From a virus: a stretch of DNA of 52,858 bases. Each line of letters begins with the position of its first letter. The stretch's first letter is position 1. Below the pieces are notes generated by a model, which did not search any database, had not been told where the DNA came from, and saw only the letters and a program-made list of their open reading frames with translations. Of this stretch, positions 46,484 to 52,858 are shown piece by piece. The position numbers and the translations under genes were made by a program. The DNA lies in IMG/VR virus record IMGVR_UViG_3300032213_003065, positions 1 through 52,858 of that record; one strand, given 5' to 3'.

Positions 46484-47265
46484 TAGACACCACGACGAGT
46501 GTCATATGCAATAATATGTTCACGACCTGTGAAATTGTAACCATTTTCAGTACAGAAGTCAAATACCATAGGATATACTCTAATTAATTCTTCACGGTTA
46601 TCTCCTGGAGGCATTAACCATGTTTTAGATTTTGGTATTTCCATTTCAACTCTAAAGTTTTCAATTTCTTCCCATGTTTCAGCCATTTCAACTGGATTAC
46701 AAACTGGTTTGAAATGATAGTCTGTATGGTAAGCTAGTGTTTGTTTAATAGCTTCTTTATTTAATCTTAAACTATTGTGTTTAGCTACCATTTTTTCATC
46801 TGTTAATTCTCCTTTTGGTGTTGGAACTCCAATTTTAGGAACAGAATTTGAAAATTTAGGTGAAAGTGAAATCAAACCAATTGGAAAATCGGTTTCAATA
46901 AAATGTGAACCTTCAGTTTCTATTGTTATTACAATACCTCTTTCATTAGCAAAATGAGTTAATTCATTTACTAGATCAGGATGCATTGTTGGAGAACCTC
47001 CAGTTAACATCATTTCAGTAATATCTGGTCTATCATCGTACATTTTGATGATATCGTTAAATGTAAATGTACCTTTTTCTGGGTGTACTGAAGTATACCA
47101 TGAATCACACCATCCACCGTCTCCAAACCAACATCTGTGAGTACAGCCTGTTGTTCTGATAGCTACGGTTGGTTTACCTGCTCTTGATCCTTCTGATTGG
47201 ATACAATAATATAGTTCTACTATTTGTAATGGTTTATCGTAATGTTTTAATCTACCTGGTTTCAT
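46483..47265 (-). CDS. queE: 7-carboxy-7-deazaguanine synthase, variant cluster, 260 aa
   Basis: Radical SAM enzyme turning carboxy-tetrahydropterin into CDG. YYCIQSEGSRAGKPTVAIRT is the typical QueE start, and LTGGSPTMHPDLVNEL the GGEP-like SAM site. The cluster cysteines are Cys41, Cys45 and Cys53, CX3CX7C instead of CX3CX2C, from five extra residues (FGDGG) in the loop. SLSPKFSNSVPK and KPVCNPVEMAE support the assignment. Longer than the usual 210-230. Confidence 0.88.
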   Translation of the reverse strand: MKPGRLKHYDKPLQIVELYYCIQSEGSRAGKPTVAIRTTGCTHRCWFGDGGWCDSWYTSVHPEKGTFTFNDIIKMYDDRPDITEMMLTGGSPTMHPDLVNELTHFANERGIVITIETEGSHFIETDFPIGLISLSPKFSNSVPKIGVPTPKGELTDEKMVAKHNSLRLNKEAIKQTLAYHTDYHFKPVCNPVEMAETWEEIENFRVEMEIPKSKTWLMPPGDNREELIRVYPMVFDFCTENGYNFTGREHIIAYDTRRGV

Positions 47266-47273
47266 ATTTTATT

Positions 47274-47741
47274 TTAATTTTCTTGATAAATTGCTGTGTT
47301 TTTGTTATGCTCCATAAACTCTACTTTTGCTACTTTAACTCTACCATTTGTTTCTTCTTGAACAAATGTGTTTAATTTCTTGTAGATATATTTTGCAAAT
47401 TGTTCTGCTCCTGTAGCTGGGATTATTCTTAATTGGATAATGCCCATATCACTAGCTATTTTAAATGATTCTAGATATGGATCATCTTCAGCTATTATTG
47501 TAGTGTGGTCAAACATGTAATCCATCCATTCTTTAGGATTCTTACCATCAATATGACCATTAGCTCTTTTCATACCACCAAAATCCCATACCCAATTACG
47601 TTCGTCTAATTCACCTTCGAACCATACTCTAAATGATACTCCATAACCATGTAGGAATCTACAATGTGTTCCTTCTGCTTTCCATTGGCGAAACACTGTA
47701 CTGAAACCATCAAATAGTTTTGTTGATTGAAATTTTCCCAT
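47274..47741 (-). CDS. queD: 6-carboxytetrahydropterin synthase, variant, 155 aa
   Basis: 6-pyruvoyl-tetrahydropterin-synthase fold. Catalytic Cys27 in THCRFLHGYGVSF, the Asp-His pair in YMFDHTTI (78-79) and ATGAEQFAKY. Two of three usual zinc His are changed: FSTVF replaces FxAAH, and HGY replaces HGH. I believe similar FRQW/HGY versions exist in some bacterial QueD proteins, so this may be a known subfamily with an altered metal site. Starts 6 bases after thioredoxin. Confidence 0.85.
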   Translation of the reverse strand: MGKFQSTKLFDGFSTVFRQWKAEGTHCRFLHGYGVSFRVWFEGELDERNWVWDFGGMKRANGHIDGKNPKEWMDYMFDHTTIIAEDDPYLESFKIASDMGIIQLRIIPATGAEQFAKYIYKKLNTFVQEETNGRVKVAKVEFMEHNKNTAIYQEN

Positions 47742-47747
47742 TTTATA

Positions 47748-47993
47748 TTATTTAAAGTTGCTTATATAAAAGTCTGCATTTTTTACTCCAGTGAATCTTT
47801 TAAGTTCATTATTACTGTTGTCTACTAAAATAACAGTAGGAACACTTCGGATGCCAAATCTTGATGACATATCCGGGTTAGAATCGACATCTATTTTTTC
47901 AACTGGGATTCCTTTTGATTTTACTTGTTCCATAATTGGAGATAAAGATTGGCATGGACCACACCATGCTGCTGAGAATTGTAAGTATTTCAT
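47748..47993 (-). CDS. thioredoxin-like protein, 81 aa
   Basis: FSAAWCGPCQSLSPIMEQVK has the WCGPC redox site right at the N-terminus, and RFGIRSVPTVILVDNSNNEL the cis-Pro strand. It lacks the first beta strand and helix of full thioredoxin (about 105). Likely a disulfide reductant, perhaps for the neighbouring deazaguanine enzymes or host proteins. Confidence 0.88.
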   Translation of the reverse strand: MKYLQFSAAWCGPCQSLSPIMEQVKSKGIPVEKIDVDSNPDMSSRFGIRSVPTVILVDNSNNELKRFTGVKNADFYISNFK

Positions 47994-48006
47994 TTTATTT
48001 ATTTGT

Positions 48007-48213
48007 TTAATTAAAAAATTCGTTTTCTTCTATTAAGGTGCATTTTCCACTTAAGGTCAATAGTTTTGTATTGGATAAACATAGGGGTTTTGCTTCTTCC
48101 CATTTCGAGGAAAAAACAAAATTGCCACCTAATAATCCTATAAAAACTTCATCTAAATCATTCATAACCACATATTGTGGTTCTTTATTTTCTTGTTTTT
48201 TTCTTCTAGCCAT
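48007..48213 (-). CDS. hypothetical protein, 68 aa
   Basis: Not recognised. Basic start (MARRKKQENKEPQYVVMND), then LDEVFIGLLGGNFVFSSKWE and a short beta end. Its ATG overlaps the previous stop (TAATG). Confidence 0.58.
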   Translation of the reverse strand: MARRKKQENKEPQYVVMNDLDEVFIGLLGGNFVFSSKWEEAKPLCLSNTKLLTLSGKCTLIEENEFFN

Positions 48214-48383
48214 TATACTAATTCTTCTATTATTCCTATAATTTCGCTAAATATAAGAACTCCTGTTGCAAATACCAAATCTATTGGTAAAAGAATGTAA
48301 CCTACTATTCTAGTTCCAGATTTAATAAAACTTACGATTTTATGCCATTTTTGATCAGGCATGTGATTTAAATTTTTATCCAT
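48213..48383 (-). CDS. small membrane protein, 56 aa
   Basis: Residues 26-52 (IVGYILLPIDLVFATGVLIF) form a membrane helix after a basic, aromatic N-terminus. Coupled by TAATG to the 68-aa gene. Unknown role in the deazaguanine operon. Confidence 0.6.
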   Translation of the reverse strand: MDKNLNHMPDQKWHKIVSFIKSGTRIVGYILLPIDLVFATGVLIFSEIIGIIEELV

Positions 48384-48389
48384 GATTTT

Positions 48390-48812
48390 TTATTTTAAAT
48401 ATTCTTTTATGTTTATTCCTGTTTGTTTTTCCTGGTAGTGGAAATCTCTATGACAATTTGAGCATAAAGGGATACATTTTTTTAATTCTTCTTTTGTTAT
48501 TTCAATACCTCTTATAACAGTACCAATCATAAAATCTTTTTCCTTTGGGTTAATATGATGAGCATCTATTGTATGAGGTCTAGTTTCTCTGCATTTCTGG
48601 CAACCTTGGGATTTCCATTCTAAAATCAATTGGTTATATTTTTTGCTATGGTTTTTACTATTTTCTCTCCACTTGTCTTTATTATTTTGTCTATAAGCTT
48701 CAGTTCTAATAGCCATACATTTACGGCATTTACTTAAATTTCTATTTCGAGATTTATCATAAGTAAAATCAGTTAATGATTTTTTAATGTTACAGTCAGT
48801 ACAAGTTTTCAT
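48390..48812 (-). CDS. HNH endonuclease, 140 aa
   Basis: N-terminal zinc finger (CTDCNIKKSLTDF, KCRKCMAIR) and an intact HNH core: CQKCRETRPHTIDAHHINPK, then CIPLCSNCHRDFH. Catalytic His residues are present, unlike the degenerate copy at 16364. Probably a free-standing homing endonuclease that has entered the que operon. Confidence 0.85.
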   Translation of the reverse strand: MKTCTDCNIKKSLTDFTYDKSRNRNLSKCRKCMAIRTEAYRQNNKDKWRENSKNHSKKYNQLILEWKSQGCQKCRETRPHTIDAHHINPKEKDFMIGTVIRGIEITKEELKKCIPLCSNCHRDFHYQEKQTGINIKEYLK

Positions 48813-48827
48813 AATAGTATAATTAAT

Positions 48828-48860
48828 GGGTATTCACGATTATACATATGATGAATACCC
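48828..48860 (-). terminator. hairpin between QueC and HNH genes
   Basis: Perfect 9-bp stem GGGTATTCA / TGAATACCC with a 15-base loop. No U-run follows, so it may slow or process the transcript more than end it. Confidence 0.55.
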
Positions 48861-48871
48861 ACTAAAATATA

Positions 48872-49726
48872 TTATTTTCCATTTTCTTCTAAAACTTTTT
48901 CTACATGGGCTTTAACTGTTTCCCAGGAAACAACTTTACCATTTTCTCCATAAGTTACAGGGTCAGGACGGCCTAATTTAATAAACGCCTCTACTCGCTC
49001 AACTGAGGATGCTGAACGGAAATCACTCCATCCTTCTGGGGTTGGTTTATAGGATGTATTTGTACGGGAGTATACTTCATTAAAATCAAGTCCTAGTTCT
49101 TTACATAGTACTTCTCCGTCTTTTAAGATATCAAACTTCATTCCATTAATATATGGAGTAAAATAACCTACTTTTTCAGCTCCCCAATTTCCTAAACGGA
49201 AAGCAGCATCATCCGCATCACGAAATTCAGCTCTACAATCTGGGTAGATTGAAAAGTCACCTGCATGGATTCCTAATGCAATATCACATGTTTCGCCTGT
49301 TTTTTGAGCTACAGATAACGCTACTGCTTGGGTGATTGAAGCAAATATTTTGTTACGGTTAGGAACAACTGTTGCTTTCATATTATCTTCAGCATAGTGT
49401 CCTTCAGGTACATCGTCTCCACCTGTTACCAAAGCTGAATCTAATAGATCAACTAGTCCATTTAATTGAATTTGACGATAGGTGATAGGGGTAAAATTCT
49501 CTCCTGTTACTGTGATTGTACCTAATTGGTCTTGTTCTGCTTTTTGAGAACAACCATTTAAATAATCTACCAATGATTGAGCTCTCTCTAGCTCAACTCT
49601 ATGTTTTTGACCATAGTCAAATGAGATAGCAGTTACACTATCGTATTCTTTTAGACATCTAAGCAACAATGTACTTGAGTCCATACCACCTGAAAGTGAT
49701 ACTACTACATGTTTTTTAGTTTCCAT
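48872..49726 (-). CDS. queC: 7-cyano-7-deazaguanine synthase without zinc cysteines, 284 aa
   Basis: Makes preQ0 from CDG with ATP and ammonia. LSGGMDSST (residues 11-19) is the PP-loop ATP site, and VPNRNKIFASITQAVALSVA and ALGIHAGDFSIYPDCR match QueC. At the C-terminal zinc site the four cysteines are replaced by Ser225, Asp235, Ser238 and Ser241 (TNTSY, DFRSASSVERVEAF), while the flanking residues are kept. So it is a zinc-free variant, slightly longer than usual (about 230). Overlaps the 73-aa gene by 11 bases. Confidence 0.88.
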   Translation of the reverse strand: METKKHVVVSLSGGMDSSTLLLRCLKEYDSVTAISFDYGQKHRVELERAQSLVDYLNGCSQKAEQDQLGTITVTGENFTPITYRQIQLNGLVDLLDSALVTGGDDVPEGHYAEDNMKATVVPNRNKIFASITQAVALSVAQKTGETCDIALGIHAGDFSIYPDCRAEFRDADDAAFRLGNWGAEKVGYFTPYINGMKFDILKDGEVLCKELGLDFNEVYSRTNTSYKPTPEGWSDFRSASSVERVEAFIKLGRPDPVTYGENGKVVSWETVKAHVEKVLEENGK

Positions 49727-49937
49727 TAAATATTTCTTTTACTTTAAAAAATGCATCTATTGTTTCTTTAGGGTATATTTCAATTTTCCCATCGTTATAT
49801 TTTGAATGTGGTACTATTTTATGTGCTTTAGGAGCACCTATAATACGAGCAAATGCATATAATTGTTTTCCTACACCGTCTGTGTCTCTGTGTCCTCTAT
49901 ATTCATATAGAGACATGAATGTTTTACTTTCTGTCAT
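49716..49937 (-). CDS. hypothetical protein, 73 aa
   Basis: Not recognised. FMSLYEYRGHRDTDGVGKQL and IIGAPKAHKIVPHSKYND give a basic, possibly nucleotide- or DNA-binding surface. First gene of the que operon, overlapping queC by 11 bases, so a role tied to preQ0 use is worth considering. Confidence 0.62.
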   Translation of the reverse strand: MTESKTFMSLYEYRGHRDTDGVGKQLYAFARIIGAPKAHKIVPHSKYNDGKIEIYPKETIDAFFKVKEIFNGN

Positions 49938-49969
49938 GTTGTAAATTGTTTATATTTTTAAATAATAAC

Positions 49970-50002
49970 TAAATATACAAAGAAAGTTTTAGGAAGCCAA
50001 AT
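49970..50002 (-). promoter_or_regulatory. family 2 promoter for the que operon
   Basis: TTTGG, 18 bases, GTATATTTAGT. Drives the 73-aa gene, queC and onwards. Confidence 0.8.
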
Positions 50003-50008
50003 TTTGTT

Positions 50009-51667
50009 TTATTTTTTTGGAATTACATATTGAGAATAAACTCGACCATCAGCAGTAGATAATGTTGGAATTAAATATTTATCAACTATATTTTTAGGCA
50101 ACATTGCTAATCCATCTCCTCTTCCCCAAAAATCATATTTTTTTAATTTTTTATCAATGTCTTCTATTTTAGATTGAAGTCCTAATTCTTCCCAAGTTTT
50201 AAATTTTATACTATCCTTAATTTTTTTAGATATAGGGTCTCTATAATCAGAACCAAATCTATATTCTTCTGCTTCTTTAAAATCTGGGTTGGATTTTTGG
50301 AAATCATATCCTGATTTTTCAATAACACGTACATAATAATCAGGGAATAATGGTGTTAAATCCCATTTTTCAAATATAAATGGGTTTCTATACATATATT
50401 GTTTTTTATCAGTTAATCCGGAAGGCTCATCTGGAAGAGGGTATGTTTTTGAGTTATTTGTAAAAGTATAAGTTTTAAAATTTGGGTATGGATGTAAATA
50501 AGCGGCATTAGATATTTTAATTTCTTGGGGTTTTGGATTATATTGTATCTGGGAAGGGTTTCCTTCTTTAGATTGTTTATAAGGAGTATTAGATTGGGGA
50601 GTACCCTGGTAAGTTTCAGAAGGTATATTCATTTTATTTAACATACCATTTAAAACTTCTAAATATTTTTGTTGTCTTTTATTAGGTTGTTTTTTTATAA
50701 AAATGTCTATTCTTTTTATATATGGAATAAGATAGAATTTTCTACCATCAGTTATTATAGCTTCTTCAGCATATTTACCTTTAGCACCTTTTCTTTTTAA
50801 AAAATTTTTTCTATCTTCATAATCTAAACCATCATCTCCATAAGAATTATCAATATCCGAAGGGTGTACAAATCCTTGAATTTTATATTTAGTACTAATT
50901 TTATCTCCATCTAGCATTATTCGACACATTATGTTATCATCTCCATGGGATATAAATCCTGTATCTGAGTTTGCGTATCTAGAAGTAGAAATTTGATTTT
51001 CATCATTAGGTACAATATGCTGAGATTTTAAAATATCAATACAATAATTTATTGGGGTAAAGTGATATAAATTTCCTACTTGTTTTGCTTCTAAAAGTAT
51101 TTCTTTTAATAAATTCATGAATTTCATAGGATTGATTTTATCTTTTATTTGGGATTTTAAAAAATCGAAATATTGTTGGTTACCTATAAAATATTTTTTT
51201 GCATTTCCTAAATCTTCATATTTAAATGTGATACTCCCATCAGAATTAACTGTAAAGTCGTTATCTCCAAATACTTCTTTTGGAATAAATTTAATAAGAG
51301 ATTTAAATAATAATGGTTTTGGATTTTTAAATCCTAATTTTTTCATCATAGGTAACAGGTCATTTGATACCATTCCCCAAATTGGTTTATTTAAAGAGTT
51401 AAGTTCTTGTATTCCTTTTAAAATACCTTTAGGGTTCCCCCCAACAATTGCCAACTTATATAAACCACTTTGTTGTATTCTTACAGCAACATATCCTGTT
51501 TGATCTCCATAAAAAGTCCAATTATCTGCTCTTTCAAAAAAATTATATTTATCCCAAGCTTTTCCAACACTTTTTTCATATGAATTTTTATATAAATTAT
51601 ATATATTATTTTGTTCTTCAGGTGAAAGATCTTCTATATAAAAAGTTTCATATAATTTTTTTTTCAT
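50009..51667 (-). CDS. multidomain protein with ADP-ribosyltransferase-like centre, 552 aa
   Basis: Residues 1-130 resemble a GNAT acyltransferase fold (TGYVAVRIQQSGLYKLAIVG, PMMKKLGFKNPKPLLF) though weakly. Residues 198-320 read GNLYHFTPINYCIDILKSQ, then ISTSRYAN, then AEEAIITDGRKFYLIPYIKR: His202, Ser-Thr-Ser 227-229 and Glu301-302 match the H/R-S-E order of ADP-ribosyltransferases. The Pro/Gln/Asn-rich part (355-395) is a linker. The C-terminus (400-552) is unassigned. It lies between the DpdA-like gene and the que operon. The function is an inference. Confidence 0.65.
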   Translation of the reverse strand: MKKKLYETFYIEDLSPEEQNNIYNLYKNSYEKSVGKAWDKYNFFERADNWTFYGDQTGYVAVRIQQSGLYKLAIVGGNPKGILKGIQELNSLNKPIWGMVSNDLLPMMKKLGFKNPKPLLFKSLIKFIPKEVFGDNDFTVNSDGSITFKYEDLGNAKKYFIGNQQYFDFLKSQIKDKINPMKFMNLLKEILLEAKQVGNLYHFTPINYCIDILKSQHIVPNDENQISTSRYANSDTGFISHGDDNIMCRIMLDGDKISTKYKIQGFVHPSDIDNSYGDDGLDYEDRKNFLKRKGAKGKYAEEAIITDGRKFYLIPYIKRIDIFIKKQPNKRQQKYLEVLNGMLNKMNIPSETYQGTPQSNTPYKQSKEGNPSQIQYNPKPQEIKISNAAYLHPYPNFKTYTFTNNSKTYPLPDEPSGLTDKKQYMYRNPFIFEKWDLTPLFPDYYVRVIEKSGYDFQKSNPDFKEAEEYRFGSDYRDPISKKIKDSIKFKTWEELGLQSKIEDIDKKLKKYDFWGRGDGLAMLPKNIVDKYLIPTLSTADGRVYSQYVIPKK

Positions 51668-51688
51668 ATTATTGTTTCGTTATAAATA

Positions 51689-52486
51689 TCATGAACGTTG
51701 TATATTGTTTATATTTTTAAATAATGTTAAATTTGCTTCTAAAAGATCAAAATCAATATTTTCAATGTTAATATTGTAATGGTCGTTCATGTTCGCTTTA
51801 GGTTTTTCAGTTAGACCTGAGATGTTATACATATTGCCTTCTAATGTAGCCATTATAGGATTTGAAGTATCAATAGATTCTATACAATTGATTCCTTGAT
51901 ACCATCCAAATTCTTGAGGTACAGCACATCCTAATAAATGTACTCTATCAAATTGAGATAAAACTTCTTGGTTTAATAACGTTGAAATTACATAAACACG
52001 TCCTAATGCTTTTCCTATGTTTTTGTTTGGATGAACGCAGATATCGTTATAATATGACGCCCCATATGAATAAGCTATTTTTTGATATCTTAAATCTTTA
52101 TATGTTTGAGTACATAAAAATGCTTCATGTAATGTTTTAGCCTGCACTACAGCTACTTTGGTTGTTTCTTTAGGTAATTCCATACCTGACCAATATCTGG
52201 CATTAACTACACTTTGAATATAGTTTTCCCAAACATCAGGTACTATAAATTCATTTGGTTTTAGTTCATCAATCCAGTGAAGTAAACGTTTAGTATCATA
52301 TGCTTTACCTAATTCATGAAGTGAATTATCCATTATAATATATCGACCTTGTCTTTTAGATTCTCTAAAAAATTCTAAATATTCAGGATCTTGATCAAGT
52401 AAATGGGGAAGACAATAGTCATAATCGTTGAATTGTCTACTTTGTTCTAATAAACATTTTGGTACTTCGTGACTAATTTTTATCAT
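51689..52486 (-). CDS. dpdA: DpdA-like DNA-guanine transglycosylase, 265 aa
   Basis: TGT-fold enzyme predicted to replace guanine in DNA with a 7-deazaguanine base. YIIMDNSLHELGKAYDTKRL, LKPNEFIVPDVWENYIQSVV (substrate/catalytic Asp region) and RVHLLGCAVPQEFGWYQ (the MGxG-P-like strand) match phage and archaeal-type TGT/DpdA proteins. It lacks the RNA-binding tail and zinc site of tRNA enzymes. Together with FolE, QueD, QueE and QueC it implies preQ0-type DNA modification. Confidence 0.85.
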   Translation of the reverse strand: MIKISHEVPKCLLEQSRQFNDYDYCLPHLLDQDPEYLEFFRESKRQGRYIIMDNSLHELGKAYDTKRLLHWIDELKPNEFIVPDVWENYIQSVVNARYWSGMELPKETTKVAVVQAKTLHEAFLCTQTYKDLRYQKIAYSYGASYYNDICVHPNKNIGKALGRVYVISTLLNQEVLSQFDRVHLLGCAVPQEFGWYQGINCIESIDTSNPIMATLEGNMYNISGLTEKPKANMNDHYNINIENIDFDLLEANLTLFKNINNIQRS

Positions 52487-52492
52487 AACTTC

Positions 52493-52597
52493 TTATTTAT
52501 ATTTATTTTTTATCTTCTTTTCAAGTGTGTATTTCAGTAATACTGCTATTAAAATAGCTATAAATCCATAAATTAATAAAACTGCTAATACTTTCAT
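52493..52597 (-). CDS. membrane micropeptide, 34 aa
   Basis: MKVLAVLLIYGFIAILIAVL is one membrane helix followed by a basic tail (KYTLEKKIKNKYK). Its promoter is inside the preceding 45-aa gene. It leads the DpdA transcription unit. Confidence 0.58.
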   Translation of the reverse strand: MKVLAVLLIYGFIAILIAVLLKYTLEKKIKNKYK

Positions 52598-52600
52598 AAC

Positions 52601-52738
52601 CTATTTGTTTCTTTTTATTTTGTGTTTAATATACGAAAGAACAGGTAATGAACCAAATCCTCCCATTAAAAAAGTAAAAATATTTGGATGCCAATGTTCA
52701 CCACATAGGCCAAGAGAATGTTTTAAAATTTCTAACAT
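52601..52738 (-). CDS. small membrane protein, 45 aa
   Basis: MLEILKHSLGLCGEHWHPNI then IFTFLMGGFGSLPVLSYIKH, one membrane segment and a basic end. Its last codons encode part of the next promoter. Two small membrane genes in a row suggest an envelope role. Confidence 0.58.
   Translation of the reverse strand: MLEILKHSLGLCGEHWHPNIFTFLMGGFGSLPVLSYIKHKIKRNK
52626..52658 (-). promoter_or_regulatory. family 2 promoter within a gene
   Basis: TTTGG, 18 bases, GTATATTAA, all inside the coding frame of the 45-aa gene. Serves the 34-aa peptide, dpdA and the 552-aa gene. Confidence 0.75.
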
Positions 52739-52741
52739 AGT

Positions 52742-52858
52742 TTAAAATATTTTATCTAGAAAATCTTTTTTTAAAGCACGTGTTCTTCCTCTTTTTGATG
52801 TTTTAGAAAAACATTTTCCATTGATATAATGATACAATTCTTCTATCGTGCCTTCAAA
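52742..52858 (-). CDS. partial gene at the window edge, last 38 aa
   Basis: The frame is open from the window end to a TAA at 52742. FEGTIEELYHYINGKCFSKT followed by KRGRTRALKKDFLDKIF is basic and helical, so DNA binding is possible. The start lies outside the window. It ends 4 bases before the 45-aa gene begins. Confidence 0.55.
   Translation of the reverse strand, partial: FEGTIEELYHYINGKCFSKTSKRGRTRALKKDFLDKIF

Noticed and set aside
48828-48860. preQ1 riboswitch near queC
   Set aside because: The hairpin lies downstream of queC, its loop lacks the conserved preQ1 aptamer features, and no such element is seen upstream of the operon at 49938-50008.

Overview
This 52,858-base, AT-rich window looks like part of the genome of a large tailed phage (probably a T4-like myovirus) that infects a member of the Bacteroidetes, most likely a flavobacterium. 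The phage signs are a family B DNA polymerase, a gp45-like clamp, both clamp-loader subunits (gp44-like and gp62-like), thymidylate synthase, phage chaperonins and dozens of tiny unknown genes. The host signs are promoters built on TATATTTA with an upstream TTTGG (the Bacteroidetes TTTG / TAnnTTTG layout), A-rich leaders with little Shine-Dalgarno character, and exported proteins whose signal peptides end in SxSQ. Every gene I can support lies on the minus strand, so transcription runs from base 52858 towards base 1. No structural or packaging genes are present.

Layout in the direction of transcription. (1) 52.9-45.6 kb is a 7-deazaguanine module: a DpdA/TGT-like transglycosylase, a 552-aa protein with an ADP-ribosyltransferase-like centre, QueC, an HNH endonuclease, thioredoxin, QueD, QueE and FolE. 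FolE-QueD-QueE-QueC make preQ0 from GTP, and the DpdA-like enzyme would swap it into DNA in place of guanine. QueC and QueE, and to a lesser extent QueD, depart from the textbook metal-binding motifs. (2) 45.6-35.4 kb is the replication module: a MazG-like pyrophosphohydrolase, DNA polymerase, sliding clamp, GroES, GroEL, clamp-loader large and small subunits, a DUF3310 protein, a Cas4-like nuclease and a ribbon-helix-helix protein. (3) 35.3-17.3 kb is a glycan module: two GT-B and two GT2 glycosyltransferases, GDP-mannose 4,6-dehydratase, a fucosyltransferase, RmlB-like, DegT-type and AroB-like enzymes, a TPP enzyme and others. Most of it is one transcription unit of about 14 kb behind a promoter at 31.5 kb. 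(4) 17.3-9.7 kb is mixed: DksA-like and SWIM zinc proteins, a degenerate HNH protein, a membrane-anchored glucosaminidase, exported proteins, thymidylate synthase and a VOC protein. (5) 9.7-0 kb holds about 25 very small unknown genes, almost every one with its own promoter, plus one odd tRNA-like gene and a repeat-rich non-coding gap.

The most striking regulatory feature is a pair of promoter families with rigid geometry. Family 1 (TTCCTC, 23 bases, GTATATTTA) serves nearly every gene in the left 10 kb. Family 2 (TTTGG, 18 bases, GTATATTTA) serves the larger functional operons. A few promoters carry both upstream boxes side by side. The family 1 box is often also the 3' arm of a hairpin at the end of the preceding gene. 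Functions rest on motifs read by eye; no database search was run.
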